Source: Kalmanozyma brasiliensis GHG001 (taxonomy: Eukaryota; Basidiomycota; Ustilaginomycetes; Ustilaginales). From it: DNA of 64,000 nucleotides. Made by a program: the position numbers and the translations under genes. Below, in pieces: positions 50,602-60,291 of this stretch. Below the pieces are notes generated by a model. That model saw only the letters and a list, made by a program, of their open reading frames with translations, ran no database searches and was not told the origin of the DNA. Numbering within the stretch: position 1 is the first letter of the stretch; every line of letters starts with the position of its first letter. The stretch covers positions 188,259-252,258 of the forward strand of contig NW_015961992.1 in NCBI RefSeq assembly GCF_000497045.1, in the 5' to 3' direction.

Positions 50602-51150
50602 AGCGGCGAGCGGGAAAGGTCGAGCTCGCTCGAATGCTGGTTGCGACGGGACGTGTCTTTGGTATGTGCGATCGCGGAGACCACTGCAGCTGCAATCTAG
50701 ACGATGCAGCCGCAAACGAAGAAGACGCGGAAGCGGGTGGTGTCGAGGGTATTGTGGTGGACGAGGAGGAAAGGGAATCTTGTGTTTGTTTTGCGGGTCT
50801 GTTACTTTTCGAGGCAGCAGAGCGCGTTCCGCATCCTCCACTTAGTTGTCGGTTCCGATCGCCCCACCGTGCGCTTTGCACACAGAGAAAGCGAAATTTG
50901 GATTTTGTCAGTTCGACTTATCAGCCTCTGAGAGTCTGCGGCTTGGCGCGTGCGTTGCTCAAGTGGCTCGCACTGCAGCCCCTAAGGAGCCTCTCAGAAT
51001 TATTGCAGCTGACACCTTCAAACAGTCACATCATCACCGTCAAACCACTCCTTGACCTCGTTCACATCGCAAAAGGCACAACGGCAGCCTCGAACTTACA
51101 CGCGGCACTCACGAAGAGACCAGGGCAATACCGACCAGGAGAGCTGCATC
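50602..51150. promoter_or_regulatory. Divergent promoter region, YRB2-like / VMA4
   Basis: 549 bp between divergent starts. An AAATTTGG element lies at 50894-50901. Short plus-strand frames overlap the leader and look like chance. Confidence 0.35.
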
Positions 51151-52253
51151 ATGTCGAACCGTCCTATGAACGATGAGGAGGTTCTCTCCGAGATGAAGAA
51201 GATGGTACGTACCTGCTAGCCAAACACAAGCGAGTGCATCTCTGCGACGCAGACGCTGCATTGGTAGAATTCTGTCCCAGCTCACTAACTCATTGAATGG
51301 TTCTGATATGACAGGTGGCTTTCATCAAGCAAGAGGCAGTCGAAAAGGCACGGGAGATCCAGATCAAAGCCGACGAAGAATTCGCCATCGAGAAGGCCAA
51401 GATCGTTCGTCAGGAAGCCATCAACATCGACTCGCAGTACGACAAGAAGATCAAGCAGGCAGAGACCGCCAACAAGATGTGAGTAGACGGCTCCGAACCG
51501 AAATTGGTCAAGGGCTCGTTCAGAAGACTGATTAAGTCCCGGTTGTCGTTCCCCGTTTCCTTGGTATCACACAGTGCTCAGTCCAACCAGACCAACAAGT
51601 CGCGATTGAAGATCCTCCAAACCCGTGAACAGCACTTGCAGTCTCTCTTCGATGCTACGCGGGAAAAGCTCGACGGCATTGCCAAGGATCAGGAAAAGTA
51701 CAAGAAGCTCCTGAGCCAGCTCATTCTCCAGGTACGTCTCATCCCACGATTGCGCAGTCGAACACCAGCATGTACCTCTTTGCTGACCGAGTGGACTTCC
51801 TCAATCTGTCTCTGTCGCTGATATCAGGGCTTGCTGCAGCTGATGGAGCCCAAGGTTGTCGTCACCGTCAAGTCAAATGACGTGCAGCTCGCACAAGATG
51901 CGGCCAAGCAAGCTGAGAAGGACTTCAAGGAGAAGTCGGGCAAGTCGACCAACGTCACTGTTCAGGAGGGTCTCGACAAGGACAGCGCTGGTGGCGTTAC
52001 CCTCGCAGGCCACGGCGGCAAGATCACAATCAACAACACTCTCGATGAGCGTCTGCGTCTGCTCGAGGACCGCATGCTCCCCGAGATCCGACTCGACCTC
52101 TTTGGGCCTAACCAGAACCGAAAGTGAGTAGATCGACGCCGTGTGGTCATGACCACCATCGGGGACCTCCGATGTGCGATAGCTTCTCCTGAATCTGGAA
52201 CTGACCCAATCTTTCTGTTCTGTCTCTGAACCCAAAACAGGTTCACTACCTAG
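51151..52253 (+). CDS. VMA4: V-type ATPase subunit E (peripheral stalk)
   Basis: Join 51151..51204, 51315..51478, 51575..51731, 51828..52123 and 52241..52253, giving 227 aa. Subunit E with G forms the peripheral stalks of the vacuolar proton pump. It starts MSNRPMNDEEVLSEMKKM, followed by a long charged helix (VAFIKQEAVEKAREIQIKAD and on). The C-terminal domain has LMEPKVVVTVKSNDVQLAQ, then TLDERLRLLEDRMLPEIRLD and LFGPNQNRKFTT. All four introns are GT-AG, 96-117 bp, and every junction keeps frame. The last exon has just 13 nt (end of Lys, Phe-Thr-Thr, stop), matching the NRKF ending of the family. The most intron-rich gene in the window. Confidence 0.95.
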
Positions 52254-52525
52254 ACATGTCCGCTGCAGCTCCTCACTTGCCGGTCTGATGACAGTTCGTT
52301 TCTTCGTTTGGTTCATGCCCGTGTGAATTTGATATCCTTCTATCTGGACGATTGCTCTCGCACGACTGCTGCTTGCCACGATCCGAGGGAACGGGATGAA
52401 TGAAACGGCTAGGGTTGCTGGATCGGAGAGCTACGGAAACCTAGATGTACATGGGCGGGAGACGGGGTCCTAGGCCACAAAGCGACGCTGTGGCTCGAGT
52501 AAGATGAGCGAGCAAAGGAGCACGC

Positions 52526-53455
52526 TTAAGAAGGGCGCTCGCCACGGGGAAGGGACCATTGACAGCTGAGAATGAGATTGTCGTAACCCCTGCCGTCGAC
52601 CTTTTGCCTTGCTCGGTCGGCGTCTTCCCTGTTCTCGAAGCTGACGAAGGCGTAACCCTTGCAGATACCAGTCTCGCGGTCGCGACCGACGTAGACACGC
52701 ACCACGCGACCGAATCGCATGAAGAGCTCCCTGAGATCGTCGTCGTCGGCATCTTCGCTGAGGTTGGTAACACGCAGCGTGGGAAGTTCGTCTCTGGACA
52801 TGCCACCGAGGCCGCCCATCTTCTCTCCGGCACCCTTGGCACCACCACGCATGCTGGGTGGCACGTACTTGCCGCCTGCGCTGGCAGCGACGGCAGGGTT
52901 GGTGGGGTCCATAGCGGCGAGCGGGGTCATGGAACCCTCACCACCCTCGGGAGTGTCTGCGCCAGCACCAGGAATGGCCTCGAGCGTGTCCTTGTAGGGA
53001 CATTTTGTGGTGAAGTGGTCTCCCTTGCAGAGTCGGCAGACGATGCGCTTGTTGGCGAGCTGCTGTCGCATGGTGTCCATCTCGTCGACTTCAGGCTCGG
53101 CAGTCTTGTTGCCGGCCGACATTTTGAGCATAACGTTCTCACCAATGGTGGTGGTAGCAGAGTGAGGGCCCGCGGCCTTGCCCTTCTCCTGCCCGAACTT
53201 GGTCCACTGCTTGCGTTCCGCAACTTCGTGGTTGACCTTGGTCTTGACGAGCGTCTTCTTTACTCGTCGTGTGATCTTAATCTTCTTGCCGTCTGGGTTG
53301 GTGCGGTATTCGATGACGACCTTGATTCCATTACCCTCGTCGCGCTCCTCGATACGGGGAGCATCGCCGTCAGCGGGCTCATCGAACTCGTCGGCCCAGT
53401 TCATGGGCTTGCCGCCCGCGGGCTGGCTGGTGGAAGGCGCCGCAACAGGAGCCAT
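52526..53455 (-). CDS. TIF35: Translation initiation factor eIF3 subunit G
   Basis: 309 aa. eIF3g binds eIF3i and the mRNA-channel side of 40S, and aids scanning. The N-terminal part has NWADEFDE and KKIKITRRVKKTLVKTKVN. A CCHC-type knuckle CRLCKGDHFTTKCPYK sits mid-protein. The C-terminal RRM (about 228-305) shows TLRVTNLSEDADDDDLRELF and CKGYAFVSFENREDADRA. This domain order is diagnostic. The start at 53455 has an ACCATGG context; another in-frame ATG lies 9 bp upstream. No intron. Confidence 0.95.
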   Translation of the reverse strand: MAPVAAPSTSQPAGGKPMNWADEFDEPADGDAPRIEERDEGNGIKVVIEYRTNPDGKKIKITRRVKKTLVKTKVNHEVAERKQWTKFGQEKGKAAGPHSATTTIGENVMLKMSAGNKTAEPEVDEMDTMRQQLANKRIVCRLCKGDHFTTKCPYKDTLEAIPGAGADTPEGGEGSMTPLAAMDPTNPAVAASAGGKYVPPSMRGGAKGAGEKMGGLGGMSRDELPTLRVTNLSEDADDDDLRELFMRFGRVVRVYVGRDRETGICKGYAFVSFENREDADRARQKVDGRGYDNLILSCQWSLPRGERPS

Positions 53456-54081
53456 GGTGGGCAAAGGTTTATGTGCGAGTGGTGCTGATGAGACGAAAAC
53501 GAATTGCTCTGCCTTGGTCTCTTGGTTGAATCTGCCTGCGATGTCGTCGCTGCGATCAATCCGTTGCGATACGTTTTGGTCGAGACAGAATGATGGACGT
53601 TGTGAAGGTGATGCTGGTCGATGAGAAGGATCGAAAAGGGCTCAGTTTGACTTGCAGCTGCTGGCCTGACTGGGCGGCGCGCAGAGGAGCAAGACAGAGC
53701 TTGAAGCGAAAGGCGCGTGTGTCGAAAGGCAATTTTTTGGTGCTTCTTCTCAAAGGGAGTCGAAGATTGCTCTTCCGTACGAAAATGGTTTATGTGCTGA
53801 GTTGAGAAGAAAGAGAGGCGAGGTCTCTCGTGTGCTCGAGGCCGAGATGGCTGCGAGAAGAAAAAATGCAATTCTCACTCGAGCCTACCCGACCCGAATG
53901 TCTTCTCATCATTCCACGACACCTACGCTACCCATTCCTGTCGCTCGAGCTGGCGGCCGCAATCGTTCTGAAGCATCACCTGGGGAAGCTTGTCGCTTCG
54001 CCAGCACTATCTGCATTTGCTCTTCGAACGTAGCCACCAGGATCGCCATCCGCTCGGTTTAACGGGACGAAAAGCTTCATC
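53456..54081. promoter_or_regulatory. Divergent promoter region, TIF35 / mL57
   Basis: 626 bp between divergent starts. An AATTTTTTGG patch occurs at 53731-53740. Open frames here are short shadows. No RNA gene was seen. Confidence 0.35.
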
Positions 54082-54924
54082 ATGGCTTCCAGGCGGGCGC
54101 AGCAGCCTTTGCGAGAATTGGCACGCAGCATGCGTTGCGCTGTCCAAGCCGACGGCAGCTCTTCTAGCCGCGTAAGGCTGGCGCCTTCTTACCCATCGCC
54201 AAGCCGATACTCACAGGCACGAGGGCTGGCATCTGCCGCACCTAGCACAGCGTCGCCATCAACATCCGCAGCAGCATCACCGTCACCGATTCCCACGAAA
54301 GGTAGCGACTATCGCTCGTCTCCTGCTCTCGGTACCAAGGTCACGGGCGAGACAGTGCTTTCGCATTTCTCGTCGGCACCTTTCGCATCTTCGTCTTCGG
54401 ATCTGCTTGGCTCGAACGCAGAGCTTGCACTTCGAGCCGTCACACATGAGTCGTACTTGAACGCACGCGAGGGACACAACCGTCGACTTGCATTTGTGGG
54501 ACGAAGGACGCTCAAGCTATTCACCACACTGTATCTGCACTCGCGCCTGCAGACAGCATCAAAAGGTGACGCTGTACACAACTACATCAACCGCCTGCTA
54601 GAGTCGCCTTCGGCTGTCGACTCGATCTTGAGCACGCATCGGCTCGGAGACAAGGTGGGCCGGGAGCTTGGTCTCGAAAAGGTCATGCGATGGACGCCAG
54701 CAGTGACCGACGGACAGTTGGGACCAAGAGAGACGGGACTGTACAAAGTACGAGGTGTTGCCGTCGAGGCGATAGTAGGTGCCATCTACCACCAGAAAGG
54801 CGCCTTCGAGGCATCGAAGTTCTTCCACAGCTGGGTTTTGCCCTCATTGCTAGAGGACGGCTTCCCCGGACCTGTTCCAGAAGAACTTACGAAGGGCATC
54901 GCTTTGCCAAAAGCCCAAGCATAG
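54082..54924 (+). CDS. MRPL15: Mitochondrial ribosomal protein mL57 (RNase III-like fold)
   Basis: 280 aa, with an Arg/Ser/Ala-rich mitochondrial presequence (1-70). The rest is an RNase III-type domain: ELALRAVTHESYLN, NRRLAFVGRRTLKLF and GVAVEAIVGAIYHQKGAFEA. The catalytic signature LEFLGD of active RNase III reads LAFVGR here (Glu to Ala, Asp to Arg), and the second Asp-x-x-Glu site lacks its Asp. The nuclease is therefore predicted dead, as is known for mL57/mL44 structural proteins. It is classed as mL57 rather than mL44 since no dsRBD follows. No intron. Confidence 0.82.
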   Translation: MASRRAQQPLRELARSMRCAVQADGSSSSRVRLAPSYPSPSRYSQARGLASAAPSTASPSTSAAASPSPIPTKGSDYRSSPALGTKVTGETVLSHFSSAPFASSSSDLLGSNAELALRAVTHESYLNAREGHNRRLAFVGRRTLKLFTTLYLHSRLQTASKGDAVHNYINRLLESPSAVDSILSTHRLGDKVGRELGLEKVMRWTPAVTDGQLGPRETGLYKVRGVAVEAIVGAIYHQKGAFEASKFFHSWVLPSLLEDGFPGPVPEELTKGIALPKAQA

Positions 54925-55073
54925 CACCGCTCAACCCATACAGCATTCATTCCGAGCTCGGCCGGATCAAAAAGCATTGCGATCTCTCGACGCAGCCATG
55001 TAACACTACGCAAAATATCACTCGAAAACATCATCTCATTGCAAGAGACTGCGAGCTGGGATGATGGAGGGCT

Positions 55074-56948
55074 TCATCTCCTGCCTTGGCCCTTTGCAGC
55101 TTTCACCGACTTGGCCAGTCCCTTGGACTGCTTCTCTTGAGTCTGCACGGCCAGCCAGCAATTGCGCATGCCAGTGCCCATGGTTTCCGCCTCGACTTCG
55201 GTGGCATCAGCCCACCTTCTCGGCGCGGTATCGCCGAGCTTGCTCCCGAAGTTCTTGTTCTTTTCCGTCGTCTCTTCCACTTTGGCCTTCTTTGTCGGTC
55301 GCTTGAGTCCATTCCTGTCGTCAAGGGTGCTTTCCGCGTCAGCAGCCAAGGAAATTTTGTAGACGTGCATGGTGAGATTAAGATGCGAGAAGATGTGCGT
55401 TATGCTGCCGATCTTGTCTTTGCTGACTGCTTTGGCTTTCGTGTCGACAAGCGAAGCTACCACCTGGTCGATGAGCTTGGGTATCGGGATATCCGGGAAG
55501 AGGTGGGTCCTATCGTCGGATGGTCCGGCAGCCGTGGTGGAAACGGTGAACGAAGGAAACTGCCACATACTGGCCAATAGGCCGGTGGCAGGCCGCTGCT
55601 CGAGCAGATATTCGCCCGAGGGCTGCTGAATGACGCAGACGAGGCACTCTTCCTGTCGTATCTTCTTCTTCTCGAGCTTCATCGGATACTTGCGAATGTG
55701 ATTGTCGATGGCTTGAGTCACCTTGGCCGCGTCTCGCTTTGTGTCGGCTTTGGTCTTGGATGCCGGCGCGGAGAAGCCGAACGAGAGAGTCGCTTGGCGT
55801 AGTTTGCTGACTCCCTTCTGCTTGGCCACCTCCTCCTGATCCGTCGTCTTGTTTGCCTCTTCTGCTTCCTCTTCGAATGGAAACGGCTCGCAATACGTGC
55901 ACAGATCCTCGATATCCGGCAGAGCCGTCTCCACTGCATTCTTCTTTTTTTTAGACCTTATCGTATCCGCTGTTGCTTCGCTGTAGGCTCTGCAAGTCTG
56001 CCTGATAGGACAATCGCCACACACGGGCTTCAGCGGCGTACATACTGTGCTGCCCAGCTCCATCAATGCTTGATTCCACTCTCCAGGGACCGTACCCTTT
56101 TCTTCGCCCACCTCGTACGCTTTCTTGACCAGCACGTCTGCCGCAGCCCACATCAGATCCGTGGTGACCTTGGCTTTTGGATTTGCATACAAGCCAAGTT
56201 GCCTCGACAACACCCTTGCCACATTACCATCCAGAATCGGGACCGGCTGTCCGAACACGATTGACGAGATCGCACCAGCTGTGTACGGACCGACGCCTGG
56301 CACATTCTTCTCGAGGTCGACAGGCGACGCTGGAAGCAAACCGTCCATGCCCGGATCCGCGACCACCTTCTTTGCTGCCGTGTGGATTCGAGTTGCTCGA
56401 CTGTAGTACCCCAATCCTCGCCACGCAGCGAGAACTTCTTCCTCGGGCGCAGATGCCAGTGCTTCGATAGTCGGCCACTTTGCCATCCAATTGAGCCAGT
56501 ACAACTTGACTGTCTCGACGCGCGTCTGCTGCAGCATGATCTCCGAGATCCACACCTGGTACGCTCTCCTTTTCCTCGCTTCTCGAAGCTCGTCAGCGGA
56601 AGCGAAGTCGGACGCATGGATGAAGGCGGCGCGCCACGGCATGTCTCGTTTGGCAGACACACCCTCAAACCATTTCAACAGACCAAGAACGGTCTGCGGC
56701 TCGTCGACGAGCAGAGGCCGGTGGTACGATGCTCCGTGCGTTCGTGGCGGCAAAGCTGCCGGTGCCTTCCCCTGATCAGACGAGCTTGCTGCCGCAAAGA
56801 TGTCCGAGAACTTGCCTGTGGAAGATGAAGATGCCGTTGCAGGTCGAGCAGCCTTCTTCGCAGGTCTCGAGTCCGGCGGAGGCGACGGCAATGGGGAGAA
56901 GTCGCTGTTGGCTGACGAAGTCGCTCGACGCTTGGTGGGCACAGCCAT
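55074..56948 (-). CDS. MUTYH: Adenine DNA glycosylase (MutY/MYH)
   Basis: 624 aa. It excises adenine opposite 8-oxoguanine. After a disordered N-terminus (about 1-85) comes the HhH-GPD domain: WISEIMLQQTRVETVKLYWL, WRGLGYYSRATRIH, then the hairpin NVPGVGPYTAGAISSIVFG and QPVPILDGNVARVLSRQ with the catalytic Asp (about 237). The [4Fe-4S] loop C-x6-C-x2-C-x5-C is CTPLKPVCGDCPIRQTC (about 303-319). A Nudix-like recognition domain follows (YLLEQRPATGLLASMWQFPS). The start at 56948 (MAVPTKRR) was preferred over a slightly longer frame. The C-terminus is basic (KGLAKSVKAAKGQGRR). Confidence 0.95.
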   Translation of the reverse strand: MAVPTKRRATSSANSDFSPLPSPPPDSRPAKKAARPATASSSSTGKFSDIFAAASSSDQGKAPAALPPRTHGASYHRPLLVDEPQTVLGLLKWFEGVSAKRDMPWRAAFIHASDFASADELREARKRRAYQVWISEIMLQQTRVETVKLYWLNWMAKWPTIEALASAPEEEVLAAWRGLGYYSRATRIHTAAKKVVADPGMDGLLPASPVDLEKNVPGVGPYTAGAISSIVFGQPVPILDGNVARVLSRQLGLYANPKAKVTTDLMWAAADVLVKKAYEVGEEKGTVPGEWNQALMELGSTVCTPLKPVCGDCPIRQTCRAYSEATADTIRSKKKKNAVETALPDIEDLCTYCEPFPFEEEAEEANKTTDQEEVAKQKGVSKLRQATLSFGFSAPASKTKADTKRDAAKVTQAIDNHIRKYPMKLEKKKIRQEECLVCVIQQPSGEYLLEQRPATGLLASMWQFPSFTVSTTAAGPSDDRTHLFPDIPIPKLIDQVVASLVDTKAKAVSKDKIGSITHIFSHLNLTMHVYKISLAADAESTLDDRNGLKRPTKKAKVEETTEKNKNFGSKLGDTAPRRWADATEVEAETMGTGMRNCWLAVQTQEKQSKGLAKSVKAAKGQGRR

Positions 56949-57296
56949 GGTGATCGTCGAGTGCACGCCAAGCAGACGACGTTGTGCTCCGTGCAGCAGA
57001 GCGAGTATGATGGCGACGCTGATGGCTTGATGTGCGATACGAGAACGAAGAGAAGAAGGTAAAGTGTCTCGACATCAAGAAGAAGGACGAGCTTCGCTCA
57101 TTCAAAGCTTAGCTGAGCTCAAAAATGCGGAGCAAGTGTTGGTCTCGCGAGAATTACCGCGTCGCGTAAATGAGGCTCAGCTACGAAGGCAGATCTTCTT
57201 GCTCTTCGACGCTTTCACCGAGGTATGATGCTGCAAGAGGACGATTGAAAGTACTGATACATCGGCGGACACGTTCTGGGTATATATGCGGAAAGC
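56949..57296. other. Intergenic
   Basis: 348 bp between the MYH start and the end of the next minus-strand gene. No gene or repeat was seen; it should hold the MYH promoter. Confidence 0.35.
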
Positions 57297-58166
57297 TCAA
57301 GAATCTTCTCGACCGAAGAGCTCCTCGCAACGCTGTCGAGTCTTTGCGATGGCATCGAGCAGGTGCCAGTTCCTCCATTGCGACGTTTTCGAGGTGCCCG
57401 CCGTCGTTTGGAGATAGTCGAGCAGCTCCGTCCAATTCATCGCGGACCGATCATCTCCCCAGATCTCCTCGTCGAGCTCCTCATCGTCGAGGTCGGGATC
57501 TGCATCGAGCGGAGTATCGGCACTCGCGGCGGTCACTCCTCCTACTTCTTGCTGTCCGGCGTCGGCTGCCGAGGCTGAACCGAGTGACTCCGTTGATGTG
57601 GAGCTGCGTTTCGCGAACGCCTTGCTGGCACCGATCTCGCCCTTCTCGACCGCTGAAACGAACCTGCCCAGCACCGTCTCGACCAAGGCTTTGGCCGCAA
57701 CTGCGCTCTCCTCCACTTCTGTGGGATCGACGATGATCTGTTCCAGATGCTTTTTCGAGATGCGATGCTGGCTCGCCCACCTCCACGATCGGAACTTGGC
57801 ATAGTCTGCTTCGAACGTCTCCTTGACGATCTGATCCACCAGCTCGTTGAGGTGCTCCTTTGGCTCTTGGGAGTATGCAGGCAGCTGAGGAAACGGCAGC
57901 GGCCAAGTGTAGTTCGAGCTGCCACCGCCAGGACGATCTTTGTTCACATGGGCGAGCCTTCGGGCTCTGAGGGCGGCTTGACGGATCGAAGCGGAGGCCT
58001 GATTGCGCGGTGATTCGGGGAGGGCGGAAGGGCCGTCCTCGGCGTAACGAGCGAGAGAGTTGAACAGAGTGTAGTGCTTGACGAGGAACGAGTCGACCCG
58101 AGCCGTGCGCTTGCGGGCCTGTGTACGAGCTCGACCAGGGAGGAACGAGGAACGAGGGCGGCCCAT
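57297..58166 (-). CDS. Unknown basic protein with acidic C-terminal region
   Basis: 289 aa, no intron. The start at 58166 (MGRPRSSFLPGRARTQARKR) gives a strongly basic N-terminus, compatible with nuclear or nucleolar targeting or a DNA/RNA contact. A central helical block (LNELVDQIVKETFEADYAKF, RSWRWASQHRISKKHLEQII) is followed by a Ser/Ala-rich linker, an acidic run DADPDLDDEELDEEIWGDD and a C-terminal helix NWTELLDYLQTTAGTSKTS. I do not recognise the family. It is divergent from OST4 (285 bp), with a GGCCGAAAAATT element (58307-58318) between. Confidence 0.65.
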   Translation of the reverse strand: MGRPRSSFLPGRARTQARKRTARVDSFLVKHYTLFNSLARYAEDGPSALPESPRNQASASIRQAALRARRLAHVNKDRPGGGSSNYTWPLPFPQLPAYSQEPKEHLNELVDQIVKETFEADYAKFRSWRWASQHRISKKHLEQIIVDPTEVEESAVAAKALVETVLGRFVSAVEKGEIGASKAFAKRSSTSTESLGSASAADAGQQEVGGVTAASADTPLDADPDLDDEELDEEIWGDDRSAMNWTELLDYLQTTAGTSKTSQWRNWHLLDAIAKTRQRCEELFGREDS

Positions 58167-58451
58167 CTTTGCTTCCCGCCTGCTCGATGGGAGACGGCCC
58201 GTCGCTCCGAAGATGACTTGTGCCGGTCGAGGTATGAAGAAGGGTGAGAGCAGTCGAACCACAAGAAGTTTGGTGGTTCAGGGTCCAACGCTTGACACGG
58301 TTCACGGCCGAAAAATTGGAACTCCAGCTCACTCCGCACTCACAGCTGCAGGGCAGCACCACCTGCTGCATTGACCAACCTCCAGAATTCTTCTAAACCT
58401 CTCCCTTCTGACCTCCTTCAACACCCGCTGCTGCTACCAGCGTCACCAAAG

Positions 58452-58695
58452 ATGATCAGCGACGTGACATTGTCTGCGCTAGCCAACTGGCTCGGCAGTC
58501 TCACCATGATCTTGATCGTCTTGTATCACGTAAGTGGCTAAGCAGCTTTGCGCCGATCTTGACAAGAGCGACAACATGCTGACCCGAGACTTGCCACTCG
58601 CTTGCCCGTCGTCCGCCCTGCCAATGTCGCAGGCATTGAGCGTCAACGTCAAGAGGAACCAAGAAAGCGCGAGAAGGGTCGCAGCTTCGACATGA
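58452..58695 (+). CDS. OST4: Oligosaccharyltransferase mini-subunit Ost4
   Basis: Join 58452..58529 and 58633..58695, 46 aa. Ost4 is a tiny ER membrane subunit of oligosaccharyltransferase that holds Stt3 with Ost3/Ost6. Exon 1 gives MISDVTLSALANWLGSLTMI and then LIVLYH: the MISD start, a single TM helix and the YH end of the helix are family hallmarks. The 103-bp intron (GTAAGT...GCAG) leads to ALSVNVKRNQESARRVAAST, a basic cytosolic tail longer than the few residues in yeast. The gene is too short for ordinary ORF calling. Confidence 0.93.
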
Positions 58696-59025
58696 TCAAG
58701 ACCATCAAGCACTCTACACGGCTGGCACCGGAAGCCCTATCAAAGCTCATGGACTCTCGCTTCTCTCCTCAAACCTCTCTCCAGCACGATCGGTCTCATC
58801 TCATCGTCGACCATAGCGTCGTCTACGAGACCCTGTACATTATCAGCCGCTTCTTCTGCTCGAAATGGGAGCTCAGACATTTGCATCTCTCTCGCATCTT
58901 GTGATATTGCGTGCGATATCCAGCTTGTCGGATCTGACGTTTGCGGACTCTCGGTGCTACTATGGAAAGTTGCGATCGAAGTCTACTATGCGATGTGAAG
59001 GAAGGCTTGTTCTGAGACCAAGACA
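58696..59025. other. Intergenic
   Basis: 330 bp. The OST4 exon 2 is also open in another frame that runs to 58904, but it has no start or family features. No RNA gene was seen. Confidence 0.35.
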
Positions 59026-60187
59026 ATGTTTCGTACATCATTGAGTATCCTGGATAGTCGGAACCCAAGTCTTCCTCTGCCTTCCTGTGTCGTGCGGCGT
59101 AATACCGCACGCCTTCTCGGTCTCCGCTTCTCGTCCTCCACACCATCAACGCCGAACATCATGAGCAGCGCCGACCGCAATAGACCGCTCGACCTCTCGT
59201 GGGAAGAGCCGCTGCCGCACGCACTCACGCCGACGCGCACCTACCTCTCGACCCCCAGCGCTTCGACCCAAGTAGCCATCGTTGCGATCCACGGACGGGG
59301 CGACAGCGCACGTGACTTTGCCGATGCGTTTGTGCCGCACCTACGAGCGTTCTTCGGATCACATCTGCAGGGCGAAATGGACGACAACGAGAACATGAGC
59401 GGCGCCGAGACGAGTCCTGAAAGCGGTGGAGCGAGGGTTACGCTGAGAGCGCTGGAGGCGCAGGACGGCATTTGGTTCGGCACACACACACGTAAGTCCG
59501 CGACGCAACCGTCCTCATCGGTGTTGAAGAGCTGAGCTGACATGTCAGCGCTTGCAACAGCCAAGGGAGACAGCGACCTCGCCTTCCAAGCTCCCTACGT
59601 ACACAGCAGCCTGCTCAAGCTCACCCACGAGATCCAGTCGCTCAATCGCATCGGCGTTCCCAACTCGCGCATCGTGCTGGTGGGCTTCAGTCAAGGTGCC
59701 ATCCTCATCAACTCGTACCTTTTGCGCGCGCTGCAGCTGTTGTCTCAGGACGCGGCACAAGTGAGGGTGCAGAATGGCGAGCTTGAGGGTGCAGAATGGC
59801 GAGCTGTGCGAGTCGAGGCTGCCACTGCCAGCGTACTTTTTAGGTTGGGCAGGGACGACCTTGTCCTTCGAGACGACGTTCCCAACTCCGGGATGGCCGT
59901 TCTTCTCCAACGCGTCCGCATCTTCCACTTCTGACCCACCCGAGACAGAAGACACGGCTGACGCGGAAAGATACACCATCTGGAGCCACCAGCAATGCGG
60001 ATCGTCCGACCGCTACTTCACGCAAGCCGAGATCGAGGCCGTCGCAAAGCGCATTTCGGATGCTGCAAGACAATGCCCGTCTGTGTCGGTAAAGGCAACA
60101 GCAGAGATGGAGCCGGGCGTACACAGCGTGCTGCCTGGCATGACGGCGAAGCTGATACAGATGGTCGAGCGGGCTGCGTCCTCCTAG
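59026..60187 (+). CDS. Alpha/beta-hydrolase (acyl-protein thioesterase/carboxylesterase type), frame shifted by a 22-bp duplication
   Basis: Exon 1 is 59026..59491 and exon 2 is 59549..60187 (57-bp intron GTAAGT...TCAG). An N-terminal Arg/Ser-rich run looks like a mitochondrial presequence; a second ATG at 59161 gives a form without it. VAIVAIHGRGDSARDF and IVLVGFSQGAILINSYLL (nucleophile Ser about residue 202) mark the family. At 59762-59805 a 22-bp unit is tandemly duplicated, shifting the frame so that translation would stop at 59934. The next frame carries the rest: RLPLPAYFLGWAGTTLSF, SSDRYFTQAEIEA (likely catalytic Asp) and PGVHSVLPGMTAKLIQ (likely His). An intron of 34 nt (59761-59794) or 52 nt (59761-59812), both starting GTGAGG, would restore frame. 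So it is a fresh pseudogene, a locus with a very short intron, or a sequence error. Confidence 0.7.
59762..59805. repeat. 22-bp perfect tandem duplication inside coding sequence
   Basis: Two exact head-to-tail copies, 59762-59783 and 59784-59805, each reading TGAGGGTGCAGAATGGCGAG + CT. 22 is not a multiple of three. Removing one copy joins the two halves of the hydrolase reading frame with no stop. Confidence 0.95.
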
Positions 60188-60291
60188 TGTCGTCGGTGTC
60201 AATGTCTGTATGGTGCGGCTTCCGCGAGATGGTCGATGTAATGTAGATTGCAGGATCGGAAGCACAGTTGTGTATTCGGGTTGAGAACGGT

